This document shows, in pieces, positions 24,951-36,241 of a stretch of 61,574 bases of DNA. The notes under the pieces are model-generated. The model worked only from the letters and a program-made list of their open reading frames with translations, did not search any database and had not been told where the DNA came from. The position numbers and the translations under genes were made by a program. Each line of letters begins with the position of its first letter. Position 1 is the first letter of the stretch. Source of the DNA: Chara braunii (Eukaryota > Streptophyta > Charophyceae > Charales > Characeae); NCBI GenBank assembly GCA_003427395.1, contig BFEA01000091.1:3187779-3249352 (forward strand), read 5' to 3'.

Positions 24951-25369
24951 GCTTTGCACTGGTTGAGATTACGTTGCTTTGTTGCTGGGCCGTGCAGTCC
25001 GTTTGTTCCTATTCATTACTGCATTTGGAATAGAACACGGGGGGGGATAGGCTCAATTCAGACGTCGTCCTTTTGGGATGTGTAGCACCGATTTGATCAG
25101 AGAGAGCACGAGGCCGCGGCTTGAGGAACAGTCGGCAATGTAAAAGGGGTCATTGCTGCAAACTTGGAGGGTTGTTAGAAGACCGTGACTCTGTGCATTG
25201 ACCAAAGTTTGACCACCCCCATTGCGTTTTGGCCATCTTTGCAGACCCTCAGACGTTTAAAGGAATCAAGGTCCTTTCATGTGAGTCTGAGTGCACATCT
25301 CTTGTATCTGAGCGATTGATCATTTATCCTTCTACCTTTCTTACTCTAAGTCTAGACTAACTGGTTCGA

Positions 25370-25485
25370 AGAGGAAGGCGGCAGGCGGGATTGAAACCCG
25401 TAGGACCGCATCAAGACTCTGTGGGGAGTCTGCCCATCGATTGCGGGAGCTCTATCGGAGCCCGGGCGGGGTTCTGGGGGTAGGG
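25370..25485 (-). other. Structured GC-rich block with weak tRNA resemblance
   Basis: The minus strand contains AGACTC-CCCACA-GAGTCT, a perfect hairpin, followed by CGGG-TTTCAAT-CCCG, which resembles a T-arm. A second stem is GGGCTCC paired with GGGAGCTC-like sequence. The block is partly kept in copy A (12000-12140). The order recalls a tRNA anticodon and T arm, but the T-loop is off by one base and no acceptor stem is evident, so I do not call a tRNA. Confidence 0.3.
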
Positions 25486-25799
25486 AACATACAAGTATAA
25501 TGATCGTTTTACACGTGTGATCCCATCCCTTAAACTATACTACTCTCTATCTATGTGTTTGAAAGTATGACTGATAAAGCTTATTACTTTTGTTTGTTTT
25601 AATTTCAAGACTTGATCTGAAAAGGTGAATTAACTAAGTATGTATGAGAATTCAAATTATTTGCATGAGTTCAAACAGAATGAATGGGGGAAGGTAGGAG
25701 GAAGGTTGGGTTTGCTTGCGTCTGACCAGGTCTGTCAAAGGTTGAGTTCAGTCTGAGTGCGTGGACTCAGTGCTATGTTTCTCTTTGTGAGATGGGTTG

Positions 25800-26850
25800 T
25801 TTGTTTGACTTTCAGGGGGTGGGACGCTTCATACGTTAGACAGTCCGGTTGCATGTTTTTGTTGGGGTTTCTGAATGGAGGATGGAACTCATAAGTTGGG
25901 TACTCAGAATCCTTGCTTTCTTTTGTTGTTGAACTCATAAGTGTGTGTCCAGTTCTATGTTTATTTTTGAGGGGGACACAGATAGAGGTTAGTCACACCA
26001 TAAGTTGGTGTGACCAAATCATGAGTCGTGAATATAAATGGAACCAGAGTATATAATATGATATATTTATTTATGTCATATGTAATTGGCAGGCTAGACG
26101 CCATAAATTGGGAGATCTAGCCATATAAGTCAGTAGAAGACAAAGCAGATAAAGAAATAAGTTTCAAGGTATAAAGTTACGAGGCAACCTGGACAGGCTT
26201 GACTCATCCATAAGTTGGATAGTCTGGTGTTATGGCCATGATAACATAATATGCAGAAAAATGACATAAAATTTAGTTATTTTTATGAGCATAATTAAGA
26301 CTTGGTTGGGGATATCCATAAGTTGGCGTGATTTTATCATTGGTCGGAAGAATGAATGAATGTGTGATCTTAATTGTTGGATGTAATTGTGTTGAGGAGA
26401 CTGGACGAACCCATAAGTTGGGGTTGTTCGGTCATACTTACATGTTGTATGTCTAAGCAGGCTGGACTACCCATAAGTTGGGTAGTCTGGTTTTATGCTC
26501 TATGTCATTGTTTGGGTTGATTATCCACACCATAAGTTTGTGTGTTCTATTTATGTGTCTTTTGTCGTTTGTTCAGGGAAACATAGAACCCCTCACAAGT
26601 TGAGGCAACTCAGTAGTTGTGTATGTCAAAAGTTTAGGCTGGTCAGTCTCACCATAAGTTGGTGTGACTCAATCATACACCTTATGTCGATCGTATAAGC
26701 AGAAACTAGCCATACCATAAGTTGGTGTGGCATAGTCATATGCCTTACGTTTACTTGTTGTACCAGGCTAGGGCACCATAAGTTGATGTGGCCTAGTCGT
26801 ATAACTTAGTAGGTCAGTCACATTCATATGTTGGGTTGTCTGATTCTATG
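25800..26850 (+). repeat. Hairpin array with invariant loop, copy B
   Basis: About 14 short inverted repeats spaced 40-110 bp apart share a core CCATAAGTTGG. Perfect or nearly perfect examples: 25992-26014 (GTCACACC/GGTGTGAC), 26092-26122 (GGCTAGA/TCTAGCC), 26201-26224 (GACTcATCC/GGATaGTC), 26465-26487 (GACTACCC/GGGTAGTC), 26526-26544 (CACAC/GTGTG), 26645-26669 (AGTCtCACC/GGTGtGACT), 26706-26735 and 26768-26795. The loop ATAAGTT is constant while the stems vary in a compensating way. No protein frame fits. Confidence 0.8.
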
Positions 26851-27204
26851 CCTTATGTAAGAAAGAGTAAAAAGGGTAATTATGAAAATTTTGAATGAAC
26901 TATTTAGTCTGAAAAGGAACTTAAGGGTTGACGAGAGATATCATTGCGCTCACTGGTGTATGTTTTTGCGATTTATCTTTGGGATATTTCTTTGATAGCT
27001 TAACCGCTTTAGAGAGAAGATAAGATGGGTGATGGGAGAGAAGTTTGGGATAAGATCGGTCTGATCTTACTAGAAGTTAGGACTAATGTTGCCTCAAGAT
27101 ACCATCTTAAGGGAAGGATCGTGTATGCAATCTCCAGTTTTAACTATTAAGTGAGTGTTATAAGTTAATTTAAAGAATAATTATATTTTGCATTTGCATT
27201 TTCA

Positions 27205-27375
27205 ACTTTGTATAAATCTTGACAACCTCTGTTTCCTATGGGAAGCACTGCCAAAAGTTTTACAAACCTGAAAACAGTTAGTCATTTTTTTGCTCGTGAA
27301 AATTTCAAAAAGATATTTTCCTTCGGGAAGCGCTGCCGAAATTTGATGAAATTTTGAAAGTTAGATTATTTTTTG
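27205..27375 (+). repeat. GCGCTGCC hairpin repeats of family 1, copy B
   Basis: Two units (near 27212 and 27296) carry TTCCT..GGGAAGC[A/G]CTGCC followed by AAA-rich sequence. They correspond on the opposite strand to the repeats at 9900-10965 and in direct orientation to 29738-30170. Confidence 0.6.
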
Positions 27376-28589
27376 TCATGAGAAACTTAGCAATATGATG
27401 CCAAGATTCTCGATAACTTTTTAGGGAGGTGAGATAGAGGTTAGTAAAGGAGGTAGGCTACGAGATGGAGTTTGCCCTCCATCTGTTTTAAACAATATTT
27501 TGTTTATTTTTGTTTTTACCGTGATGCAATCTACAAATTCGATTGAAGGCTTGATTCGTCTGGTCTGATCCTACAAAGGATCATTTTTTTGTTACCCTTT
27601 GATAACAGGTCCGTTTCCGTCTGAAATCTAACTCATTACCCCTACTTCACCTAAGGCCTTAGCCCCTGTGGGTTGAAATGTTTCTTTGGGGTTTTACCCA
27701 GACTTTTATTAAATGGTCAGTTAAAAAGGACTTAGTGTTTTATTTTGAAAAGGTTGGATAAAGATTGAGGTTGTGTGTGCATAAGACAAAGGGTCTGAGT
27801 GCAGAGAGTGGTTGAAGTTGACCCCGTGTAGGTTTTGCCTTGTCGATGTGAAATCTTTGATGTGATTCAGGTATGTTTTATGAGTTGAAGTCCATATTTT
27901 ATTTTCGTGTACGACCATGAGTATATTTTGAATGCAGTCACACTGTGTTTGTGAGGGTGATCGTCTCGTGTTTTTTAACCCTGTTATATTCATATTTTGT
28001 GTATCCATGCGGTCTATAATGATCATGCATAAGGATTGAGCAAATCAATGCAAAGAAAGAAGGGGAATCATTGTCTTTCTACCTTTTACTCCTTGAGTTT
28101 TTATAGTTGGACGATGAGGTCCGTGGCGGATGTTAAAGTCAAACCCCTTGACATGTTTCCAGACCTCCAATGATGGAGTTTATCTCCAGGGCCATAAGCA
28201 TTGGCCGCCACAAAGGGTTCGAGCCCATCTACCACCCACTCTTCGTAGGGTGTTGAAGAGGGTAGGACTCTCGACCACGTGGGCGATTGTCTAGCCTCGA
28301 GATACTAATCCCTCAAGGCGTGTGCTACCCTTGAGACAACTGAGGGTCATAGGATTATGGGTAGTACATAGTACGCCATCACTGTTACTGCTTGCATATT
28401 CATGCATGGTTAGTCGATATAACTAGGACTTCTGCCACTGTAATATTTATTAAGAGTCTCGCATGCGATACTCGTCTGATCTCCTTAGTAAAAGTTATGG
28501 GTTAAGTGTGGGAAAAGAGACTAGTTGTGATTTACGTGTGAAGTTCAAATATTTGTTTTTGTGAGATGTATTGCGTGGTTAGGTTTGAC

Positions 28590-28989
28590 CATCCTAGTCG
28601 ACCGGCGTAAGGTCACGCTCTAGAGATCAACGCCTCGAGCGATGATTTGTGCACGGGTCCGATTCGGTGGTAACCGCGTGTACCCCCTACGCTACTGTGA
28701 ACAAGAAACGCCCTTGATCAGGCCACCTCGACGATTGCATATGAAAAACCTTCACTTGTGGTTCGGTAGCTCGGCGGGGATATGCCCATCCAAGGGTCAT
28801 CCAAGGGATGGTGACAACTCTCGCGGGTGGAGGTAAGTGGTACCTCACGTGACCCTATCCTGTCGTAGGGGTTCGCAAGAGGTATGGCTGACGCACTTGG
28901 TCAGAGCGGTAACGCTCCACTATGAAGTCCTGCAAAATCTTGCGTGACGTGACTGGGAGGGTCCCACTGTGGGACCGATGCGCTCGACA
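28590..28989 (+). repeat. Shared 3'-terminal LTR module, copy 3
   Basis: Plus-strand copy of the module at 8127-8530. It ends GATGCGCTCGACA at 28989. Open frames such as 28642-28836 simply run through it. Confidence 0.7.
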
Positions 28990-29689
28990 TCGGGCCAATC
29001 TGGGGTAACCCACGCGGCCCGACTGGTAACACAACATCATAGTGGTCAAACACATTCTTAATTTAGTTTTCATTTTTGTTTTTCCTTGTCGTTTTTGTGC
29101 CATCTGCTTGCCCGAGGTACAACACTTCATGTTCAAGGTAGGCTGGTACAAATACCTCCCTCATACAAAAAGCATCAATGTACTGTATTTTGTAGACTAC
29201 CAGAATGCATTTTTTGTTCGTCTATTCAGAGACAGATGGAGTGGGAGTATGCCTCATAACATACTTTCTCCACATCATTTGGCTATGTGTTGTACCTGCA
29301 GTTCTCCCTTCCAGTGGTTTTCTTCAACTGAAGTGCATTATGTGACGCAGGGAACAGATTATTAAGACAAAGGGGTTAAATCTAAATGAAGGGAAATGCT
29401 TTGGGTTTGTCGTTTGCCAGACATCCTCTTTTCTCGGCTCATACAAGATCTCTGTCTCAATAGGTTTGACTATGTGGGTTGGTTGGTAGATTATGGTCCA
29501 GATGTTACTAAGTGGGTTGGGTGGTACTACGTGGGCTCTACAATATAAACGGAAAAAGAAAAAAAAACCCTCAAATAAAGAACTTAAAAAAACGAAGAAT
29601 GGGTTGAATGGTATACTCATAAAATGCTGACAGATAAAACTGAGCTTGAATGAGTCCTCCCTTTCTTTTCTGATCCCTTAAGGAGCACT
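28990..29689. other. Spacer between family 1 copies B and C
   Basis: No gene recognised. Frames at 29042-29365 (+) and 29324-29620 (-) have no recognisable domain. Confidence 0.4.
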
Positions 29690-30733
29690 GGTTGTGGAAG
29701 GGGAGGTCAATGAGTTCGACTTTTTTAACTTTATATATGGCTTAGTACAAATTTGGGAAGCCTACCTCTCTAGAGGAGGTGTTACCAAAATGTTTACTAA
29801 TTCAAGGAGTTAGACCAAATTTGCCTTTGTAAAAGTCAGAATTTCTTTTTATTTTATATTTAGCTTCATATAAGTTTTGGAAATACATTTTTTGCTTCGA
29901 GAAACACTATCGAAATTTCTACGAATCTAAAAGGTAAGTTGAATTTTGTTCTCGCAAAATTCAAGTTTTATCTTGAGTTCAAATTGACTTAGTATAAATT
30001 TGGGAAACCTATCTCCCCAAGGGCGATGCTGTCCAAATTTATATTAAATCAAGGAGTTAGACAAAGTTTGACTTTTAAAGTTAGAAGATCGTTTTTATAT
30101 TTTATATTCGACTTTATATAAATTATGCAATGACATGTTTCCTACAGGAAGCGCTGCCAAAATTTTTTAAAATCTAAAGGAGTTAAAATCTTTTTAGAAC
30201 CACCGAGAGTTTGAAAGTCTGCCCTCGCGTAGGGGAGATACTACCGGAATTCCTTACATTTTCAAATAAGTATTAGAGGTGAGATATGAAGGTAAGATTA
30301 TTTCATAATCACTCAAGCATAGCTTGGGCACTGGTCTGTGTTGCGTTGCAGGTTACTCTTACTTAGATTGTTTCAAGGCTTGATTAGCTTAAAGCTGATA
30401 AACTTCTATTATGTTTTGATAACATGTCGGTTTTCGACTCCACTTTAATTAATTCTCGGTACTCAATCTAAAGACCTTCACCCTTGTGGATTGAAATATT
30501 TCTTTGGGTTTTTACTTGAACTTTTATTAAATGGTCATTTAAAAAGGACGAAGTGTTTTCTTTTGGAATGGTTGGACAAATGTTGGGTTGTATATGGATA
30601 AGTCAAAGAGATATGAGTGCAGATAGTGGTTGAAGTTGCCCCCGTGTAGTGCGTGTTTTATTGATGTTGAATCGGTTGATGTGATTGCATATATGTTTTG
30701 TGAGTTTAAGTCCAAATTTTGTTTTGTTTGCGA

Positions 30734-30932
<199 letters not shown>

Positions 30933-31609
30933 TACTGCAGGAAGCAACACTGTGATTGTAAGAATGATTGTCACGTATCTCTTAACCTTTTATATTATGT
31001 TTTTTGTGCCCGCACGACCCATTGAGACTGTGCGTAGCGATTAAATGAGTTATGTATTGAGAGACAAAGAAGATCCCTCTCTATTCTTTGCTTCTTGAGT
31101 TTTTATAGTTTGACATTAAGGTTTGTGGCGACCATCAAAGTTAAACCCCTTGACCTCTCTCCAGGCTCTGGATTATGGAGCTCGTCTCCAAGGCCATAAG
31201 CGTGGACCGCCACAAAGGGCCGGAGCCTGTCTATCACCCACTCTCCGCAGGGTGTAAAAGAGGGTAGAACTCTCAACCGCCTTGGTGGTTGTCTAACGTT
31301 GAGAGATTAGTCCCTCAAGGCACGTATCGGTCGACACTTGAGTGTCGAAGGCGACCCTCGAGACCACTAAGGGCCTCGTGATTATGGGTACTACATAGTA
31401 TTACTGTGACTGCGACCGCTTGCGTATCCATGCACGATTAGTCAATATGACTAAGATCTGCGTTGCCGCGATATTTATTTAGAGTTTTGCTCGTAACATT
31501 CGTCTATTTCTTTTTGTGAGGGTATGAGTCCGATAGGGAAAAAGGGACAAGGTGCGATTAACGTATGGGAGTTTGATCTTATTTTCGTGAGATGTATCGC
31601 GTTGTTAAA

Positions 31610-32004
31610 TTTGACCGTCCTAGTCAACTGGCGTAGGGGCGCGCTCGGGAGATCAACGCCTCCGGCGACGATTCGCGCACGGGTCCGATTCGGGTGTTAA
31701 CCGCGCGTACCCCCTATGGTACACCGAACGAGAAACGCCCTCGGTCGGGCCACCTCTGCGATTGCACATGAAAAACCTTCGCATATGGTTTGGTAGCTCG
31801 GCGGGGATATGCCCACTTGAGAGATGGTGACAACTCCCACAAGTGGAGGTAAGTTGTAACTCGCGTGACCCTATCCCGTCGTAGGGGTTCGCGAGAGGTA
31901 TGGCCGACGCACTCCGCCGGAGCAGCAACGCTCTACGACGAAGTCCTGCAAAATCCTGCGTGACACGACCAGGAGGGTCCCTTTGGAGACCAATGCGCTC
32001 GACA
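31610..32004 (+). repeat. Shared 3'-terminal LTR module, copy 4
   Basis: Plus-strand copy of the module at 8127-8530, ending in AATGCGCTCGACA. Confidence 0.7.
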
Positions 32005-32031
32005 ACGTGGTATGGAAGGGAGGATCACATT

Positions 32032-32540
32032 CCTCCCTATGAAGTTTTTCAAGTTAGTAGAGTTCAACCAAGGAGGGAGGAGGTTCCAACAATGAGAGCT
32101 GTTGGGCAATGATGGGGAACTAACCATCTACGAGGACAATGAGGAAATCATCTCGATCCCAACAGATTCGTTGCTAGAGGTCAGAGTGAGGGAAGTGGTG
32201 TACAATAACGGGGACTGGAAAGGAAAATCCAAACCATTGGGCATGGAGAGGTAGGGGACTACAAAGACAGAACACGAACTTGGATGATTTATCGCTTAAG
32301 CTAGCATACGAACTGCAAATGTCATATCGCACTCCACTGATGGTGGCAAATAAAAAATAGGTGCATGTGTATTCGCAAAACTTCGAAAGAATCAATCGGG
32401 CCGTGTAAAGATGCTGACAACAACTTTCAGATGCTCCTAACCCTTCGGCCGCCGCTTTGCTTTGGTTGGCTCCTTGTTGGCAACACACTCAGTGGTGAGT
32501 CGGGAGATGAAGGTGGATATAAAGTGCAAGCTTCATTTAT
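32032..32540 (+). pseudogene. Decayed unidentified coding sequence
   Basis: Starting at the ATG at 32040, a plus frame reads as ordinary protein (MKFFKLVEF.., then ..EIISIPTDSLLEVRVREVVYNN..), with a stop near 32094 and ending near 32250. After a frameshift, another frame continues (..DDLSLKLAYELQMSYRTPL.., ..VHVYSQNFERINRA..) with several stops to about 32500. The amino-acid mix looks like true former coding sequence rather than repeat shadow. I do not recognise the family. Because a LINE 3' end follows in the same orientation, it may belong to a transposon. Confidence 0.35.
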
Positions 32541-32559
32541 GTTTTTTTTTTATCGATGA

Positions 32560-33440
32560 TCCACCTATGGTGGAACTCTCAAGCGTATTTGGAGATGGCG
32601 GGTCAACCAGTGGGAGGAATGGACAAGAGAGGGATTGAGGTAGGATAAGGATTGGGTCTTGCTAGGAGGGGTCCCAATCAACCTCCCGTTGCAGAAAGGA
32701 TGGGGGTACGCAGCACAGGCAGTTCGTGTAGTTGGATTCTGGGTGATTTGTAGAAAGGATGGGGGTACGTAGTACATGCAGTTCAGGATTCTGGGTGATC
32801 TGGTTGGAGCGTAATCGGGCCCAATTCCAGGGCAGGATAATGTTACACCTGAAAATCAAAACCACGTCCAAGACCCTACTTTTGCAACATGATATCGATT
32901 GATTGGAACAGGAGGGTTCCCCAAGGTCGGGGCAGAGGAACAGGGTTGAGATGGTTTCAAAAGACTTGGGCACAAGGGTAACAACAGGGGAGGTAGGGGG
33001 TTTGCAATTTTCAGAGTGGTTGCTCAACTAGACATACCAAGACACTCAGTTACAATCCACAGTAGGAGGCAGAAGGGACTCGAGAGGCCCAAGAGTGTCG
33101 CTTTACCAAGGAACCAGTTTAGGTTCCAACCGCTGGGTAGGCGGGTTGAGAGGGAGAGGAGGGTTACTAGGGTTAACTTAGGGTAGCAGGTTAGTACTCT
33201 TTATGATAGGATAGGTTAAAGGTAAGGTAAGGGGTGTGGATCTGGGTACGAGATTAGGTATTAGGGTTTAGGATTGCTTGTGGTTGGCTGCCTGTGGTCT
33301 TTTTTTTGGTTTGTTTCCTTTGCTTTGCTGAGTTGTCGGGCTAAAAAGGCCTGTGTAACCCATTGCTGGGAATGGTCCCAGTCGTCCTGTCTCGAGTCTA
33401 TCCAGCCTCGTTTGGTGTTTATGAATGAACTCCGTGCGCC
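32560..33440 (+). pseudogene. LINE (non-LTR retrotransposon) ORF2 3' end, decayed
   Basis: Around 32780-32850 a plus frame gives FWVIWLERNRAQF, the characteristic end of LINE ORF2 proteins (the zinc-binding region after the reverse transcriptase, consensus W.IW..RN...F). It is preceded by QKGWGYAAQAVRVVGFW. A tandem duplication of about 59 bp (32694-32752 and 32753-32800) repeats the AGAAAGGATGGGGGTACG..TTCTGGGTGAT segment and breaks the frame. The noncoding tail runs to about 33430 and ends in TTTATGAATGAAC, like a LINE 3' end, before a C run. The reverse-transcriptase core itself is absent. Confidence 0.55.
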
Positions 33441-33494
33441 CCCCCCCCCCCCCACTACCCCCCTGCACCCAAAAAAAAGAGATTTTTTTTTGAA

Positions 33495-33845
33495 ATGGCC
33501 CCCCTGGCTTCCATTTATTTGCAGTATGCCCCTCTGACGGTCGGGTTACCCTGTCGTGGCCCTGAGGCCTCTGAAGTTTCCTGCAGACCCCTGTCAGTGA
33601 GGGGTGGAACTTTCCAGCATGCCCCTGTGCCCGTTGGTGGCACTCGCGGCCATTCCCCTGTCCCTGGGAGGGAAGCTACAGGCGCATACTGGAAATTTTG
33701 AGCCTAGGGGCATATTGAACATCTTTCAGGCGGAAAGGGTACCGTTTTTTTTGGGCAAACTTCGATCGTTGTCAGAGAGGCGCGACAGGGTAAGTCTACC
33801 GTCAGAGGGGCATACCGCAACTAAATGGAAGTCCGAGGGGCATCA
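33495..33845. mobile_element. 350-bp MITE with about 90-bp terminal inverted repeats
   Basis: The left end contains CTTCCATTTATTTGCAGTAT then GCCCCTCTGACGGT and TTACCCTGTCG. The right end carries the reverse complement with a few changes (CGACAGGGTAA, ACCGTCAGAGGGGC, ATACCGCAACTAAATGGAAG). Arms are about 33495-33580 and 33765-33845. Inner words GCATGCCCCTG and GGGGCAT are also paired. There is no transposase. Target duplication is not obvious. Confidence 0.7.
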
Positions 33846-33849
33846 CTAG

Positions 33850-35470
33850 CCAGCCCAAGGGCATTGCCACACTACTCTCGAAATGTGCAACATGAGAATG
33901 AACTCGGCACTAAAACAATGGCCAGATGCACCCGCCACATCTTTGTATTTCGAGAGTGCTGTGGCGATGCCCCAATTCAAGGTGAATCCTCAATCCTCTG
34001 TCTTATCTGTCAGGGTGGCCTTATTGCCATCTGGGGAGTCCCCAGCAGCCATACCACTTGCGAAGCTTCACCCATGAGAGTGGCAACACTGGGCAGTTGT
34101 CAGCCGGTAACGTCAGGAACCGAGCATATTGCTGGTTGCCGGCTGTGCTTCCCCCTTTATCCCTCCGCTACGATCATCAGCAGTCTCCAGTTTTCTAGGG
34201 TTGTTTCACCCGCCCAAATCAAACTGGAGTTGTCGTTTGCTTTGATTGATTTGATTTGATGCGATGTGTCACCCGTCAGGTGTCATGCGAGGTGCGTGAA
34301 TGGCGCGGGGAGGCGATCGAGTCGTTACAGCCGAGCCCACGTTTTTTGCTGTTTTGTTGATTTGTCGTTTCGAGGTGTCATGAGCGACGCGTGAAGCTGG
34401 CGGGAGGCGATGCGCGGCGCGGGTGTCGCCCACACCCCGGCGTCGTTGCAGCCATCCAGAGAGGGAGCGATCGAGGAAGGACGTGGTCGCTGTGCAGTTA
34501 GCGGTAGAAACGCGGCCATACTCACCTTAGGAATTGTCATAGAATAGACGGAACCTGGGTTGATTTCGGGGTCAGATACGTTCCGAAAACTTGGGTGTGA
34601 GCTTGCCGTCCTGAAAAAAGACTGCTGTGGCAGGACGAAGACTGCTGCTGCTGACGGAGGCGGGTGATCTCTGCCGCTGTCGTGGTAGGAGGAAATTAGC
34701 CACGTCTTCTTCGGGAATTGAGCGGTGGTAAGTTGTCGGTCGATTCATTAGAGGGATCAACGGTGAAGATTAAAATTGTGAAACCGGTGACGTGGCGGTT
34801 ATACTGGTTTATTTCCACTATTTTTGTATTCATTTTTTGTTTATTACATATCAGTATAATTTTTTTAAATATGTATATATTTGTGACGATATATATGTCC
34901 ATATTGATATTTATGTCCATATTGATATTGACGTCTTAAGCTTAACGGCTTCTTTTCCTGTACTTTCGCAAACTCTTTGCCTGCCTGCCTCTTTCCTCCG
35001 CTCATCCATCTTCCTTGTCCTCTGCTTGGCAACCTCGTTCAGGTTGTGTTCTCGCCATGAATTCCCTGGATGCATCTGCGGGGGATGCATCCGACTGCAA
35101 TTACGTCCACGAACCAATCAAGAATGTCGTTGTGCGAGGAAGCCCTAACTCGATTTGACCCTTTTGAGTATGCCGCCAGATGGGGCGAAAAAATCCCTAC
35201 TACGAGGATTCTCCTTCAGTTACGCCTTCTTCTTCTTCACCTCAAAAGCTTTTACGTGGAGGGTCCCTCTTTCCGCTCATCGCTAGAGTGAGGAGAAGTG
35301 GAGCAATGAGAGGATTGAGAAGGAACATCGTAAGGAGAGAGGAGAGGTGAGGTGAGCGAAGTCCAAGGGAGGTTGAGGAGGGGTTTTAGTGCTGGCTAGG
35401 AGAATGCGTAGAACAGTTACGTAGTTGAAAAAGCCCGTACCCGTTTGTTTTTGGTTGAACAAACAGGGAG
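33850..35470. other. No gene recognised
   Basis: Several frames of 60-144 codons on both strands show no recognisable domain. A patch at 34800-34940 is T-rich with ATATTGATAT repeats and would encode hydrophobic stretches in any frame. Nothing here is supported as a gene. Confidence 0.4.
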
Positions 35471-35574
35471 AATGCCGTGCAGAGAATGGGTGGCCGGTAT
35501 CTGCAGATCGTGGTGAGAGAGAGAGAACAGGCAGACAAGGACGGAGACGACGGGAGTGAAGTTTGAGGAACGTG

Positions 35575-35715
35575 CAGCTACCAGTGAGCCGTGCAAGGAC
35601 CGGTGAGCCGTGCAGTTACCAGTGAGCCGTGCGAAGAATGGGAGGCCTGAGAGTGACGGGCAGGTCCCGGTGAGCCGTGCGGTTACGAGGGAGCCGTGCA
35701 GTTAAGAGGGAGCAG
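35575..35715. repeat. GTGAGCCGTGC minisatellite
   Basis: The phrase GTGAGCCGTGC[A/G] or GGGAGCCGTGCAG recurs five times (about 35585, 35604, 35624, 35669, 35690), spaced 19-45 bp apart, mostly followed by GTTAC or AAG. It is noncoding. Confidence 0.7.
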
Positions 35716-36120
35716 GGAAGGGGGGGAAGGGAGAATAAGTTTTGATGTTGCCACGTGGAGGTGGGGAGCAAAAGGGTAAGTGGATCTTGATGACATTGAG
35801 ATCGGGTGAGGAGTAGAGGCAGGAGGCCAAAACTTTAAACAAGGAAAGGAGAATGGAATAAGGAGGAGGAGAAGGAGGAGAAGGAGGGGAAGGAGGATAA
35901 GAGTTAGGCCCGGGGTGGGACGATGCCTGAGAATTCGAACGCCTTCCTCTTCTTTCCATCTGCTCTCAGGCACTATACATAGATGCCTAACTTTAAGAAA
36001 AAGAAAGAAAATTTAGGTTAAGACGAAGGAGGAGGATGAGAAGCAGGAGGAAGAGCAAGGGAGTGGCGAAGATGAGGAGGAGGAAGTGGTAGGAGGAGGA
36101 GGGGAAGATGAAGGTAGAGG
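35715..36120. repeat. Purine (GGA/GAG) tract on the plus strand
   Basis: Two dense purine stretches (35850-35900 and 36020-36115) are built of GGAGGA and AGGAGAA words. Ser/Pro/Leu-rich minus-strand frames across them are composition artefacts. They are complementary in type to the pyrimidine tract at 36600-37015. Confidence 0.8.
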
Positions 36121-36241
36121 TCGACCAAGCAGAGAATGGGTGGCCTGAGACTTGAAGGGCTGGCCTCGTGTTGGAATGCGCGCTTGTGCCTGTCGTGTGC
36201 CCCATGGCCTGGTCTCGGTATGCTGCACATCGTGACGGATA

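Larger units (their letters stand above)
24950..28989 (+). mobile_element. Family 1 giant LTR-like repeat, copy B
   Basis: This plus-strand repeat of about 4.0 kb is homologous to 8127-12500 reversed. In order it holds: a GC-rich structured block (25370-25480); the hairpin array (about 25800-26850); GGGAAGCGCTGCC repeats (27210-27370); the block with TTTATTAAATGGTCA (27705-27722); the AAACCCCTTGAC block (28140); and the terminal module ending GCTCGACA at 28989. No PBS follows, so it is a 3' or solo LTR. No coding frame is supported. The 5' edge is uncertain. Confidence 0.6.

Noticed and set aside
25370-25485. tRNA gene
   Set aside because: An anticodon-like and a T-arm-like hairpin are present, but there is no acceptor or D arm and the T-loop register is wrong.
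25800-26850. CRISPR-like array (short repeat with variable spacers)
   Set aside because: The genome is eukaryotic, spacing is irregular (40-110 bp), the repeat core is only about 11 bp, and the variable parts next to it are complementary to each other, so these are hairpins, not spacers.
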